The notes under the pieces are model-generated. The model was not told where the DNA came from. It ran no database searches and saw nothing but the letters and a program-made list of their open reading frames with translations. Of a stretch of 64,000 nucleotides of DNA, positions 36,185-45,970 are shown one piece after another (the first letter of the stretch is position 1; each line of letters begins with the position of its first letter). Source of the stretch: Bacillus sp. SM2101 (GTDB lineage Bacteria; Bacillota; Bacilli; Bacillales; SM2101); assembly GCF_018588585.1 (NCBI RefSeq), contig NZ_JAEUFG010000010.1, forward strand, positions 141,284-205,283, read 5' to 3'. A program made the translations under genes and the position numbers.

Positions 36185-36922
36185 ATGGAAGAACTAAAAC
36201 GCTTTCTACAATTAGATAAAGAATGGAACGTTGTCCATATTCCATATAAACCGAATGGTTTTGGTGTATTTGTGATAGGTGATAAAAACCATTATGTAGA
36301 TCAACAGACGAGTTTTTGGATGCAAAATATGGGTAGAAGTTTGTTATTAGATTCATTTTCTAACAATGGATATACGGTGTTTTATTCCAACTTATATAAT
36401 GAACACTGGGGAAGTCCAAAAGCACTATTGTTAGCAAAAAGGTTGTATCACATAATTATGCGTAAAGAGATTTTAAATAAACGTATTCATGTTTTAGCAG
36501 AAGGGATGGGAGCTTTAGTAGCTTTGCAATTAATGGAGGATGATGCAGCTAAAATTCGTTCTACGGTTTTATTAAACCCATGTATTGATTTAATTGCACA
36601 GGCAAATGCGGAAAAAGACAACAAATTTTTTTACAAACGTTTTTTAAAAGAATTTGCAGCAGCACATGATATTGATGATAAAAATGCAGAAGTTCATTTA
36701 ATGAACCTTAAACAAGAGTATAAAAATAATAGTACAAATATTAAAATATGGCAGTCAGTAGACAACTATTATTATAATCCAATGATCCATAGTAGAAAGT
36801 ATGAGAAATTAAGAAAAAGTATGAGTGCTCCAATTACACTTGCTTATCACTTACAAGAAAAGCGTAATAGCATTGCTCAATCTATCATACGGTTTTATAG
36901 AGAGAATGAAAAGGTTCTTTAA
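36185..36922 (+). CDS. yjaU: YjaU-like putative alpha/beta hydrolase
   Basis: A 245-residue protein. The segment HVLAEGMGALVALQLMEDD resembles an alpha/beta hydrolase nucleophile elbow (GxxxG around residue 105-112), but the nucleophile position is Gly-Met-Gly instead of Ser, so catalysis is doubtful. A hydrophobic core strand TVLLNPCIDLIAQA follows. The name rests on position between yjzD and yjaV in the subtilis order. The start is ATG 36185 behind GGCGGGGGAG. Confidence 0.6.
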   Translation: MEELKRFLQLDKEWNVVHIPYKPNGFGVFVIGDKNHYVDQQTSFWMQNMGRSLLLDSFSNNGYTVFYSNLYNEHWGSPKALLLAKRLYHIIMRKEILNKRIHVLAEGMGALVALQLMEDDAAKIRSTVLLNPCIDLIAQANAEKDNKFFYKRFLKEFAAAHDIDDKNAEVHLMNLKQEYKNNSTNIKIWQSVDNYYYNPMIHSRKYEKLRKSMSAPITLAYHLQEKRNSIAQSIIRFYRENEKVL

Positions 36923-36992
36923 TACAGGAAACTTTATTGTTTCATGTAGGGGATGAGTTTTTTGATAGCTCAATAAATGTAAAATAGATAAA

Positions 36993-37062
36993 ATGCCACG
37001 AACGCTAGATGTAAAAGTGCTATTATCTTATAACGAACACCAACAATCAATGCGAAAACAGC
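36993..37062 (+). repeat. MITE-like element, right half
   Basis: ATGCCACGAACGCTAGATG through CAACAATCAATGCGAAAACA-GC is the right part of the family. No matching left terminus is visible upstream. The rest of the 357-bp gap 36923-37279 holds no recognisable gene. Confidence 0.6.
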
Positions 37063-37300
37063 ATTAACATAAGATTTGCTTAGAGTGGTTATTTAAATAA
37101 ACTTCGCTGCTTCGTTTATTAAGTTAAAATTGCAAAGTGGATTTATAAGTGGTTATTTTAAATAGAAGAAAAAAGGCAAGAAACATTTTTGTATAGACTA
37201 TATAAACCTTTGTATGAAAAGGCTTTTTAACAATTGCGTAACAATTGATGCTGTTTAGTGAAATCAAATTAATGAGGAAATGGCAGGAGGAGGGGAAAGA

Positions 37301-38218
37301 TTGGAGCAGGCGATGGTATTTGGTACGATGGGTTTTGTTGGATACAATCTTAGTTGTTACCTTCTGGAAGAAGGGATGGAAGTATTTGGTGTAAGAAACC
37401 CTTTAATTGAAAAGCGTGATAAATTTATTGAACAAAAAATGTTGCACCTGGGTAGAAATGCTAATTTTCATTTACTTGAGCTTGAAGAGGGTTCACCTTT
37501 CATTCACAAGGGCGATATCGACACAAGCTCCGCGATATATTATTGCTTGTTTGATCCTACGATTCATATAAAAAGTGAATTTTATCACCAAAAGTATATA
37601 GAGAAGTCACTCACTTTATTAACGAAAGTAATTAATTTTTGTGCTCAGCGCAAATGTAAATTAATCCTCGTATCTACACTTGATATGTTTAATCGTAATG
37701 AGCAAGTAATTAATGAAGAAACAGAACCAACACCTAAATCATTGAACGGATTTTTACACCATCGAGAAGAAATATTAGTGATGAACAAAGAAAATGATCT
37801 AGAATTTCCATACATTATTGTCCGTTTACCAACGCTATATGGACCGTGGCAACCTATGGAAATGGCGTTTCAGCATGGGATTGTAACTACTGATCTCCAC
37901 TCTGATCACCCCATTATAAACGAGGACACAAGTGATGTTTTATATATTCGTGATTTATTAAATAGTTTATATGTTCTTGGGTCAAATAATTTATCAAACG
38001 AAATCATACATTTTGCTAGTGGTAATGAAAGTGAATGGTTTAATGGTTATAAGTTAATTTATGAACAAGAATCATCTTTTAGAAATGAGTATAAATACCC
38101 AATCATAGATACGACAAAGGTAAGGAAATTATTGAATTTTTATCCACAAACAACAATAGATGAAGGAATTAAGAAGCAGATAGCACACACAAAAAAAATA
38201 ATGAAACATTTGATTTAG
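37301..38218 (+). CDS. yjaV: YjaV-like NAD(P)-binding epimerase/dehydratase family protein
   Basis: About 305 residues with an N-terminal Rossmann motif FGTMGFVGYNL, the strand LILVSTLDMFN, and a region FPYIIVRLPTLYGPWQ typical of extended short-chain dehydrogenases. The usual YxxxK is not clear (FLHHREE stands near that place), so enzyme activity is uncertain. I use TTG 37301, five bases behind GGAGGAGGGG; ATG 37280 precedes that site. Position between yjaU and med supports the name. Confidence 0.65.
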   Translation: MEQAMVFGTMGFVGYNLSCYLLEEGMEVFGVRNPLIEKRDKFIEQKMLHLGRNANFHLLELEEGSPFIHKGDIDTSSAIYYCLFDPTIHIKSEFYHQKYIEKSLTLLTKVINFCAQRKCKLILVSTLDMFNRNEQVINEETEPTPKSLNGFLHHREEILVMNKENDLEFPYIIVRLPTLYGPWQPMEMAFQHGIVTTDLHSDHPIINEDTSDVLYIRDLLNSLYVLGSNNLSNEIIHFASGNESEWFNGYKLIYEQESSFRNEYKYPIIDTTKVRKLLNFYPQTTIDEGIKKQIAHTKKIMKHLI

Positions 38219-38388
38219 TAATTGTAAAAAAATTCCCCTTTTACAAATGAGCAAACGTCAAGGTAAAATAAGAGTTAGCTATGATCAATTTTCATAGTAA
38301 TCAAGTAAAATAAATTCAAGCTTTTATACTAGTTACATAGAAGTGAATAAATAGTACTACACCTATGTCGCTAAAGGAGTTGCTGTAA

Positions 38389-39348
38389 ATGCCTAAGCTG
38401 TTAACAGTAATCATTTTCCTTTATATTTTCATGATTGCAGGATGTGAGAATTCAGAGGGCAATAAAATCAACAATGTTGGTCTTCTCGTACCTGATACAG
38501 TTAATGATCAAGTATGGGGGACTAAGGGTTATAAAGGGATGTTAAAGATTCAGTCTAACTTTAATGTAGATGTTTTTTTAAAAGAAGGAATGAATAACGA
38601 AGCTGTTGTAAAGGTTGCAGTTGAGGACCTCAGTGCCAAAGGCGTAAATCTAATATTTGGTCATGGGAATGAATATGTGGAATACTTTAATAAAATAGCT
38701 CCTCAATACCCAAATATACATTTTATATATTTTAATGGTGATGCAGTTATTGAAAATATAACGAGCCTTAATTTTGAAGCAAATGCGATGGGTTTTTTTG
38801 GTGGTATGGTAGCTGGAAAAATGACTCAGTCCAATAAGGTTGGGGTTATAGCTGCGTTTGATTGGCAGCCAGAGGTAGATGGTTTTTTTGAAGGTGCACT
38901 ATTTCAAACGAACGATGAAGTTGAGGTAAAAGTTGAATATGTGCAAAATTGGAATGATATTGACTTAGCATTACAAGTTGTCGATAGAATGATTAGTGAA
39001 GGTGTTGATGTTGTCTATCCTGCTGGTGATGGGTTTAATGTTCCTGTTATTGAGAGGCTGAAAGAAAATGGCCTTTATGCAATTGGTTACGTATCAGATC
39101 AATCAGATTTAGGACAGGCAACGGTGTTAACGAGTACGGTTCAAAACGTTGATAAATTATATGAACTTGTTGCGGAAAGGTATAACAATGGAACGCTTGA
39201 ATCAGGAAATTTATATTTCGATTTTCAGGATGAAGTTATTACCATGGGGGTTTTTAGCCCAAAGATAGATCAAGCTTATCAGAAAAAAATAAATAGCTAC
39301 ATTCAGATTTATAAAGATACGGGGAAGCTACCTAATCAAATTGAATAA
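38389..39348 (+). CDS. med: Med-like BMP-family lipoprotein
   Basis: A 319-residue protein with a lipoprotein signal (lipobox IAGC, Cys19) and a basic membrane protein (BMP) type sugar/nucleoside-binding domain: GLLVPDTVNDQVWGTKGYKG, VNLIFGHGNEYVEYFN, NFEANAMGFFGGMVAG, VVYPAGDGFNVPVIERL. Med of Bacillus subtilis promotes comK expression, and membrane attachment matters there. Here it is in the same neighbourhood (after yjaV, before fabH). The comZ gene that follows med in subtilis is not found. Confidence 0.85.
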   Translation: MPKLLTVIIFLYIFMIAGCENSEGNKINNVGLLVPDTVNDQVWGTKGYKGMLKIQSNFNVDVFLKEGMNNEAVVKVAVEDLSAKGVNLIFGHGNEYVEYFNKIAPQYPNIHFIYFNGDAVIENITSLNFEANAMGFFGGMVAGKMTQSNKVGVIAAFDWQPEVDGFFEGALFQTNDEVEVKVEYVQNWNDIDLALQVVDRMISEGVDVVYPAGDGFNVPVIERLKENGLYAIGYVSDQSDLGQATVLTSTVQNVDKLYELVAERYNNGTLESGNLYFDFQDEVITMGVFSPKIDQAYQKKINSYIQIYKDTGKLPNQIE

Positions 39349-39441
39349 TTAAAAGTGTAAATGTGAGAGTAAAACTGCTGGTGTTTTAGTAATAAGTAAA
39401 TAGTCTCTTTCATGAAAGGCGGTAGCTTCGTAAGTCTTGAA

Positions 39442-39723
39442 TCATTTTTTTGATTTTTTAAAAAAGTTAAATAACGGAGTGAGCTCTTTCATCATTGGTT
39501 TAAGTTGATTATATGAGTTATAAATATCATTCAATTGTTCCATTATTTTCACATAGTCTATTTCATCATTTTGTTGTGGTGGTGTCTGATTGACACTTGG
39601 TTGTTGTTCTCCGAAATTTTGAGTTTGTCTGTTTCTGTCTCTTGGTGGGCCGAATAAAGACCTTGAAAAAGGATCAACCGGTCTTGTTTCAGCACCCCTC
39701 GAATGTTGTTCTTCTTTTTCCAT
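39442..39723 (-). CDS. Small hydrophilic protein of unknown function
   Basis: A 93-residue protein on the minus strand. The N-terminal half is disordered in character (EKEEQHSRGAETRPVDPFSR, then Gln/Pro-rich). The C-terminal half is helical with VKIMEQLNDIYNSYNQLKPM and ends in LFNFFKKSKK. ATG 39723 follows GGGGTGAT; the frame also opens 18 bases earlier. It occupies the place of comZ-yjzB of Bacillus subtilis but resembles ComZ neither in length nor sequence. I do not recognise the family with certainty. Confidence 0.65.
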   Translation of the reverse strand: MEKEEQHSRGAETRPVDPFSRSLFGPPRDRNRQTQNFGEQQPSVNQTPPQQNDEIDYVKIMEQLNDIYNSYNQLKPMMKELTPLFNFFKKSKK

Positions 39724-39998
39724 AGTATCACCCCACTTCATGTGCTTTAATACTCGTGGATCATTTCATAACTGTTGCTGCTATTATTCCTAATTTAACA
39801 TAGTTAAATTAGGAGCTAACCTGAACTTAGGAGTGGTTTCGCGCAAATTATTTGGAAATATTTTTAAGATCTTAATACGAAAACCACAATGTATGCGAAA
39901 ATCACCTTACTTATAGCATATGTTTTATTAAAACAAATTTCGTAGACGGATATCATAATGATACTTAGGTGAACGTCCATTTTTTTGAGACAATAAAG

Positions 39999-40044
39999 TT
40001 GCTAAAAGGGAACAATATGGAGTAAAATTAGTACCAAGTAATAA
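39999..40044 (+). promoter_or_regulatory. fabH-fabF promoter with FapR operator
   Basis: A -35 TTGCTA (39999-40004) and -10 TAAAAT (40023-40028), 18 bp apart, are followed by TTAGTACCAAGTAATAA (40028-40044). This matches the FapR operator (TTAGTACC-TRN-TACTAA type) with few changes. FapR represses fatty-acid genes until malonyl-CoA binds it. The operator covers the expected transcription start near 40035, about 207 bases before fabH. Confidence 0.82.
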
Positions 40045-40060
40045 TATTTACTATTAATAA

Positions 40061-40218
40061 GGGCTCTTTTCATAAATCTTGTTGCTATCTTTACAAAATT
40101 GTAAAAGCTAAATGAGTTTTTGTATGAATGCCATAGTCTTGAAGAAAAGATACCACGATTGTTTCTTGTATACGTGTTTTTGTCTTAGTGCAAAAACACC
40201 AATCGATGCGAAAAAGCC
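40061..40218 (+). repeat. MITE-like element inside the fabH leader, with 8-bp flanking duplication
   Basis: Begins GGGCTCTTTTCATAAATC and ends CAATCGATGCGAAAAAGCC, 158 bp. The 8-mer ATTAATAA stands directly before (40053-40060) and directly after (40219-40226), a clear target-site duplication. The element lies between the FapR-controlled promoter and the fabH ribosome site (AAAAGGAGA), so it would be transcribed in the mRNA leader. Confidence 0.82.
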
Positions 40219-40241
40219 ATTAATAAAAAGGAGATTAGCAT

Positions 40242-41174
40242 ATGAATGCAGGTATTTTAGGAATTGGTCGATACTTACCCGAACGTGTGTTGACAAACGC
40301 TGATTTGGAAAAGATGATGGATACATCTGATGAGTGGATTCGTACACGTACAGGGATAGAGGAACGTAGAATTGCCAATGATGATATTGATACGTCAGAC
40401 ATGGCGTTTTTTGCTGCAGAAAAAGCGTTAAAAGATGCGGAAATCACAGCTGATGAAGTAGATATGATTTTAGTTGCTACAGTGACACCAGATCAGCCAT
40501 TTCCATCAGTAGCATGCAGAATTCAGGAGAGGTTAGGAGCAAGTAAAGCGAACGCTATGGATATAAGTGCTGCTTGTGCTGGGTTCATGTATGGCATGGT
40601 AACCGCCAAACAATTTATATCTACAGGGACTTATAAGCATGTGTTAGTCATTGGTGTTGAAAAATTGTCTAAGATTACTAACTGGGAAGATCGCAATACG
40701 GCTGTCTTATTTGGGGATGGGGCTGGTGCCGTCGTTATGGGGCCTGTTTCAGAAGGTAGAGGCTTACTTTCTTTTGAACTAGGAGCGGATGGAACCGGTG
40801 CAAACCATTTATACCAAGATGAATATATCATTATGAACGGACGTGAAGTCTTTAAATTTGCAGTAAGGCAAATGGGTGAGTCTAGTGTCAATGTATTGGA
40901 AAAAGCTGGATTAACGAAAGAAGATGTTGACTTTCTCATTCCTCATCAAGCGAATATTCGTATTATGGAATCAGCGAGAACCAGGCTCGAACTACCAGAA
41001 GAAAAAATGTCAAAAACAGTGCATAAATATGGGAATACTTCAGCTGCTTCAATCCCAATTTCCATCGTTGAAGAGCTAGAGGCTGGTAAGATCAAAGATG
41101 ATGATTTGCTCGTCATGGTCGGCTTTGGCGGAGGTTTAACTTGGGGAGCTATTGCTTTCCGTTGGGGGAAATAA
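40242..41174 (+). CDS. fabH: 3-oxoacyl-ACP synthase III (KAS III)
   Basis: A 310-residue condensing enzyme that starts fatty-acid chains from acyl-CoA and malonyl-ACP. The active-site Cys112 is in [13 protein letters not shown], with the His in LIPHQANIR (near 237) and the Asn in [11 protein letters not shown] (near 267). The start region [19 protein letters not shown] is typical. It is followed by fabF after 68 bp and controlled by the FapR site upstream. Confidence 0.97.
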   Translation: MNAGILGIGRYLPERVLTNADLEKMMDTSDEWIRTRTGIEERRIANDDIDTSDMAFFAAEKALKDAEITADEVDMILVATVTPDQPFPSVACRIQERLGASKANAMDISAACAGFMYGMVTAKQFISTGTYKHVLVIGVEKLSKITNWEDRNTAVLFGDGAGAVVMGPVSEGRGLLSFELGADGTGANHLYQDEYIIMNGREVFKFAVRQMGESSVNVLEKAGLTKEDVDFLIPHQANIRIMESARTRLELPEEKMSKTVHKYGNTSAASIPISIVEELEAGKIKDDDLLVMVGFGGGLTWGAIAFRWGK

Positions 41175-41242
41175 CAAAAATTTAATTATTTAAAATATAT
41201 GTTGAGTAATTCATGTATAAATGGACAAAGGAGATGCTTACA

Positions 41243-42481
41243 ATGAATAAACGTAGAGTTGTTATTACAGGTTTAGGTGCTGTTACACCTCTTGGATCAT
41301 CAGTGGAAGCAACATGGGAAAATTTAATAAAAGGTGTTTCGGGTATTGGAACTGTTACGCGTGTGAACCCAGATGATTATCCTGCTAAGGTAGCAGGTGA
41401 AGCAACAGACTTTAACCCTGAAGATTTTATGGAAAAGAAAGATGCACGAAAAATGGATCGTTTTACGCAATTTGCGTTAGCTGCATCTTTGATGGCAGTA
41501 GAAGATGCCAGCCTAACAATCACAGATGATATTGCTCCAAGAGTTGGTGTCTGGATCGGATCTGGGATAGGTGGTATGGAAACATTTGAAAATCAATTTG
41601 AAACATTTCAAAAACGAGGCTATCGTCGTGTGAGTCCGTTTTTTGTACCGATGATTATCCCTGATATGGCAGCAGGTCAAGTGTCAATTGCTCTTGGTGC
41701 CAAAGGGATAAATTCTTGTACTGTCACAGCATGTGCTACTGGGACGAATTCTATCGGTGATGCATTTAAAGTCATCCAGCGAGGAGATGCGGATGTAATG
41801 GTTTCAGGTGGAGCGGAAGCACCAATTACGAAAATGTCCATGGCTGGATTTTGTGCTAATACGGCGTTGTCAACAAATCCTGATCCAGATACAGCGAGCC
41901 GTCCTTTTGATAAAAATCGAGATGGATTCGTAATGGGTGAAGGAGCTGGAATCATTGTCCTAGAGGAGCTAGAGTTTGCGAAAGCAAGAGGGGCAAAAAT
42001 TTATGCAGAAGTAGTCGGTTACGGTTCTACTGGAGATGCCTATCATATTACAGCGCCTGCACCTGGTGGAGAAGGTGGGGTTCGCGCAATGAGGCAAGCA
42101 ATTGAGGATGCTGACCTTACACCAGAACAAATTGATTATATTAATGCTCACGGTACGAGCACACAATACAATGAAAAATTTGAAACAATGGCGATTAAAG
42201 AAGTGTTTGGTTCGTATGCCGAAAAACTACCAATTAGCTCAACGAAATCCATGACAGGCCACCTGCTAGGTGCTGCCGGTGGGATAGAAGCAATATTCTC
42301 AGTCTTATCGATTAAGGAAGGAATCATTCCTCCGACTATTAACTTGGAAACTCCTGACCCTGATTGCGACCTTGATTACGTTCCGAATGAAGCTAGAAAA
42401 CAGGAAGTATCTGTAGCGTTAAGTAACTCATTAGGTTTCGGGGGTCATAACGCAGTATTAGTCTTTAAAAATTATGAATAA
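41243..42481 (+). CDS. fabF: 3-oxoacyl-ACP synthase II (KAS II)
   Basis: A 412-residue elongating condensing enzyme. The active-site Cys164 is in [15 protein letters not shown]; the His residues are in YINAHGTST (near 303) and [15 protein letters not shown] (near 340); the end has [14 protein letters not shown]. The frame is open from 41213, but ATG 41243 behind AAAGGAGATG is the right start. It forms a two-gene unit with fabH. Confidence 0.97.
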   Translation: MNKRRVVITGLGAVTPLGSSVEATWENLIKGVSGIGTVTRVNPDDYPAKVAGEATDFNPEDFMEKKDARKMDRFTQFALAASLMAVEDASLTITDDIAPRVGVWIGSGIGGMETFENQFETFQKRGYRRVSPFFVPMIIPDMAAGQVSIALGAKGINSCTVTACATGTNSIGDAFKVIQRGDADVMVSGGAEAPITKMSMAGFCANTALSTNPDPDTASRPFDKNRDGFVMGEGAGIIVLEELEFAKARGAKIYAEVVGYGSTGDAYHITAPAPGGEGGVRAMRQAIEDADLTPEQIDYINAHGTSTQYNEKFETMAIKEVFGSYAEKLPISSTKSMTGHLLGAAGGIEAIFSVLSIKEGIIPPTINLETPDPDCDLDYVPNEARKQEVSVALSNSLGFGGHNAVLVFKNYE

Positions 42482-42495
42482 TAATATGATCACCC

Positions 42496-42529
42496 AAAAA
42501 ACTGGCTATTTTTATATGCCAGTTTTTTG
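42496..42529 (+). terminator. Rho-independent terminator after fabF
   Basis: AAAAAACTGGC and GCCAGTTTTTT pair around an 11-base loop, ending in a T tract, 15 bp after the fabF stop. Confidence 0.88.
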
Positions 42530-42622
42530 TGCTTATATGGCCTATGCACTCACATTAACATTTTTTCATAAGATAAAAAGAAAACTGTATTCTTCTTTAA
42601 GAAGTGATTAATAACATGATTA

Positions 42623-42787
42623 GGCTCTTTTCGTATAGTTTGTAGCCATAGTTACCAAATTAGTGCCATAAAAAGAAGTTTTATATGTTAATCATCGTTG
42701 TACAGAAGAAAAGGTGTCACGAACTCTAGTTGTGTATTACGTGTTTATTTCTTAATACGTAAAAGAACAACCAATGCGAAAACAGCC
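42623..42787 (+). repeat. MITE-like element, full copy
   Basis: Begins GGCTCTTTTCGTATAGTTTG and ends CAACCAATGCGAAAACAGCC, 165 bp, the longest copy in the window. Internal block GGTGTCACGAACTCTAGTTG is shared with other copies. No flanking duplication seen. Confidence 0.75.
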
Positions 42788-42837
42788 TTTTAAAAAAAGT
42801 TAACAAGCTGATGATTTTACAACATTCATCTCATAAA

Positions 42838-42916
42838 GAAGAAAGGATGGCACGAATAATAGTTTCTAAGACTATTTATTCTTCGTACGAGATACATCAA
42901 TTAATGCGAAAACAGC
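42838..42916 (+). repeat. MITE-like element, right-end fragment next to the full copy
   Basis: GAAGAAAGGATGGCACGAAT through CAATTAATGCGAAAACAGC repeats the right half of the family, about 50 bp after the full copy. The two together fill most of the gap between fabF and yjaZ. Confidence 0.6.
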
Positions 42917-42958
42917 GCATATTGTTGATATTAATCATACAATAAAAGGGTGAAAAAG

Positions 42959-43738
42959 ATGCCTGTAATATCTACTTATGATTGGTTGGATCAATGGTAC
43001 GACGAACCATATAAACTGTGTAAAAAATTAGTAAAATTATTTGGAGGAACATCTGAGAGGTCTATCTATTCATATCTTCGTTCCTTTGGAATGTATCGTC
43101 CCTCAAGGAATGGTAAGGAATGTATACATGAGCTCAAGGAGAATAAAGTATGGGAAATTGTAAAAAAAGAGCATCAACTTTTACAAAAAGAATGGGTGGG
43201 TGAAGATGTCCCGATCATCATTTTTCCAGCCGATTCATCAAATCCTGGCTTGCGCGAATACAATGGTAAATCTGGTGTTGCTTTTAAAGATAAGCTATTT
43301 TTATTCGTCTCTCCACAAAATGAGAAAAATGAAATTCGTGCTTTATTTACACATGAATATAATCATGTTTGTAGGTTATTAAAGTACAAAAAAAATGATG
43401 ACAGTTATACTCTATTGGATACGATTATCTTAGAGGGGCTCGCTGAAAATGCTGTTAGGGAAAGACTTGGGGACAAATATGCTGCTGCATGGACGAATTA
43501 TTACTCTCAGGATGAAGCTCAATATTATTGGAATAAAATAATAAAACCGAAAAGGAATGTGCTAAGAGGTCACCGGATTCATGATCAGCTTCTATATGGT
43601 CATGGACTTTTTCCAAAAATGGTAGGCTATAATGTTGGATATCAATTAGTGAAATCGTGTATAGATCATCAAGGTGATGCGATAAAGACTTTGTTATCTT
43701 TCCAAAGTAATGACATCGTTAAATATTCAGACTTTTAA
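42959..43738 (+). CDS. yjaZ: YjaZ-like putative zinc metalloprotease (DUF2268)
   Basis: A 259-residue protein with an HEXXH zinc motif (THEYNHVCR, residues 132-136) and a downstream LEGLAENAVRE helix whose Glu is a likely third ligand. This is the pattern of DUF2268 predicted Zn-dependent proteases. There is no signal peptide, so it is probably cytoplasmic. The start is ATG 42959 behind AAGGGTGA; GTG 42950 lies in that site. Its position after fabF matches yjaZ of Bacillus subtilis. Confidence 0.82.
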   Translation: MPVISTYDWLDQWYDEPYKLCKKLVKLFGGTSERSIYSYLRSFGMYRPSRNGKECIHELKENKVWEIVKKEHQLLQKEWVGEDVPIIIFPADSSNPGLREYNGKSGVAFKDKLFLFVSPQNEKNEIRALFTHEYNHVCRLLKYKKNDDSYTLLDTIILEGLAENAVRERLGDKYAAAWTNYYSQDEAQYYWNKIIKPKRNVLRGHRIHDQLLYGHGLFPKMVGYNVGYQLVKSCIDHQGDAIKTLLSFQSNDIVKYSDF

Positions 43739-43752
43739 TCATTATAAATGCT

Positions 43753-43800
43753 TAAAGAGGAGTAGTAGAAAATCTAGTATACTAGCTCCTTTTCTTTTTT
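43753..43800 (+). terminator. Probable terminator after yjaZ
   Basis: AGGAGTAGTA and TACTAGCTCCTTTT form a bulged stem followed by a long T-rich run (TTTTCTTTTTTTT). Confidence 0.6.
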
Positions 43801-43924
43801 TTATATTTTGAAAATATTGTAACTTTAAAAAATATATTGATTTTGTAAAGAATCTGTAATATATTTTATTATAATATTATGTTTAAAAATTCATATTAAA
43901 TATATTACTAATTAGAGGTGTACT

Positions 43925-44956
43925 ATGAGTTCAAATTCTCGTCAAAACGCTGAAACACCTTTATTAAAGGTGAGCAATTTAGAAACAGCCTTTAAAATTG
44001 ATGGTGAATACCACAATGCCGTTGATAATGTGTCATTCTCAGTAAAGCCGAAGCAAATTGTCGGAATTGTTGGAGAATCAGGATGTGGAAAAAGTGTTAT
44101 GTCACTTTCCATCATGAAACTGTTACCAAAGCACAACGGAGAAATTAGAAGTGGACAAGTTGATTTTAAAGGTAAGGAATTGCAAGATTTAGATGATAAT
44201 GAGATGAATACAATTCGCGGAAAAGATATTTCTATGATTTTCCAAGAGCCGATGACTGCACTAAATCCAGTTTTCACAATCGGCTTTCAACTTGAAGAAG
44301 TACTTTTTAACCATATGAATATTTCTAAACGTGAAGCGCGCTTGAAAAGTGTTTCTTTATTAAAAAGTGTCGGAATTTCCAGACCTGAGCAAATTGTCGA
44401 AGAATATCCTCACCAGCTTTCAGGTGGAATGAGACAAAGGGTAATGATAGCAATGGCTATCGCTTGTCAGCCACAATTATTGATCGCTGATGAGCCTACA
44501 ACTGCACTCGACGTAACTGTACAAGCCCAAATTCTTGAATTACTTAAGGAAATTCAAGAAGTAAATGATATGTCAATCATTCTTATTACGCATGATCTAG
44601 GTGTCGTTGCAGAGATGTGCGATGAAGTAATAGTTATGTATGCAGGTAGAATTGCTGAAAGAGCTAATGCAGAAGAACTGTTTTACAACCCGAAGCACCC
44701 GTACACGAAGCTATTAATGGGTTCCATTCCTAAGTTAGATGAGGAAGTTGAAAAGTTAAGTTCTATTGAAGGAATTGTACCTTCCCTAGTCAATATGCCG
44801 AAAACTGGCTGTAAATTTGTTGACCGTTGTCCACAAGCAATGGCAGAATGTAGAGAATTAACACCACAGCTGAAAGAGGATAATGTTAATCATGAGGTAG
44901 CTTGTTTGTTATATGAAAACAGCTTTCCTACTGAAAGGGTGAAGGTGAGTAAATGA
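43925..44956 (+). CDS. appD: Oligopeptide ABC transporter ATP-binding protein, D-type (operon 1)
   Basis: A 343-residue ATPase of the Opp/Dpp/App import family. Walker A is [13 protein letters not shown] (near residue 52), the signature LSGGMRQRVMIAMA, Walker B LLIADEPTTALDVT, and the C-terminal Cys motif CKFVDRCPQAMAEC followed by a distant Cys is the oligopeptide-type tail. It begins at ATG 43925 behind AGAGGTG and overlaps the next gene by 4 bp (ATGA). Gene order D-F-A-B-C is that of the subtilis app operon. Confidence 0.88.
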   Translation: MSSNSRQNAETPLLKVSNLETAFKIDGEYHNAVDNVSFSVKPKQIVGIVGESGCGKSVMSLSIMKLLPKHNGEIRSGQVDFKGKELQDLDDNEMNTIRGKDISMIFQEPMTALNPVFTIGFQLEEVLFNHMNISKREARLKSVSLLKSVGISRPEQIVEEYPHQLSGGMRQRVMIAMAIACQPQLLIADEPTTALDVTVQAQILELLKEIQEVNDMSIILITHDLGVVAEMCDEVIVMYAGRIAERANAEELFYNPKHPYTKLLMGSIPKLDEEVEKLSSIEGIVPSLVNMPKTGCKFVDRCPQAMAECRELTPQLKEDNVNHEVACLLYENSFPTERVKVSK

Positions 44957-45942
44957 GCCAACAATCAACTTTAGAAGAAAAAGAAAGTTTACTAGAGATA
45001 GTAAATTTGAAAACTTACTATCCTATTAAAGGTGGAATTTTACGTAGAACGATAGGTAATGTTAAAGCAGTTGACGATGTATCCTTTGAGATTAAGAAGG
45101 GTGAAACATTCGGGCTTGTAGGAGAATCTGGATGTGGTAAATCAACAACAGGTAGAACGATATTACGTTTGTTGGAACCGACAGACGGCAAGATTATTTT
45201 TGATGGACAAGACATTACGAAGTTAAGAGGTGCATCCCTACGACAGATGCGTAAAGACTTCCAAATGGTTTTCCAAGATCCATATGCTTCCTTAAATCCT
45301 ACAATGATGGTCGGTAGTTTGGTATCAGAGCCTATTCGCAATTACAAAAAAGTTTCTGAGGAAGATTTAAAAGAAGATGTCTTGGATTTGCTGAAGAAGG
45401 TTGGGCTACCTCCTGATGCATACTATAAATATCCACATGAATTTTCAGGTGGACAAAGACAGCGTGTCGGTATAGCTAGAGCGCTTGCACTTCGCCCAAA
45501 GCTTATCATTGCCGATGAACCTGTGTCCGCACTTGACGTGTCAGTGCAGTCACAAGTATTAAACTTGTTGAAAGAATTACAAGATGAATTTGATTTAACG
45601 TATTTGTTTATCGCACATGACTTAAGTGTAGTGAAACATATGAGTGATAGAATTGGTGTTATGTATCTAGGTGGGATCGCAGAGCTTGCTGATAAAGAAA
45701 GCTTATATGCTGAGCCTTTACATCCGTATACCCAAGCGCTGTTATCTGCGATTCCGGAACCTGATCCAAGGAAGAAAAAAGAGCGCATTATTTTAGAAGG
45801 GGACGTACCTAGTCCAGCAAATCCACCTGAAGGCTGTGCTTTCCATCCACGCTGTGCCCATGCTAAACCGGAGTGCCAGAAGGTGAAGCCTGTTTTGAAG
45901 GAGGTGAAAAAAGGTCATAAAGTAGCATGTCACTTATATTAA
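44953..45942 (+). CDS. appF: Oligopeptide ABC transporter ATP-binding protein, F-type (operon 1)
   Basis: A 329-residue second ATPase. Walker [18 protein letters not shown], signature [15 protein letters not shown], Walker [17 protein letters not shown] and the Cys-rich tail GCAFHPRCAHAKPECQ are present. With the D-type partner it forms the heterodimeric motor. The start overlaps the appD stop. Confidence 0.88.
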   Translation: MSQQSTLEEKESLLEIVNLKTYYPIKGGILRRTIGNVKAVDDVSFEIKKGETFGLVGESGCGKSTTGRTILRLLEPTDGKIIFDGQDITKLRGASLRQMRKDFQMVFQDPYASLNPTMMVGSLVSEPIRNYKKVSEEDLKEDVLDLLKKVGLPPDAYYKYPHEFSGGQRQRVGIARALALRPKLIIADEPVSALDVSVQSQVLNLLKELQDEFDLTYLFIAHDLSVVKHMSDRIGVMYLGGIAELADKESLYAEPLHPYTQALLSAIPEPDPRKKKERIILEGDVPSPANPPEGCAFHPRCAHAKPECQKVKPVLKEVKKGHKVACHLY

Positions 45943-45970
45943 CGAAAACTGATTAATTAGGGGGAGAACT

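Noticed and set aside
43800..43820. CodY box before transporter operon 1 (ATATTTTGAAAATATT)
   Set aside because: It has about four mismatches to AATTTTCWGAAAATT, which is close to chance in such AT-rich sequence.
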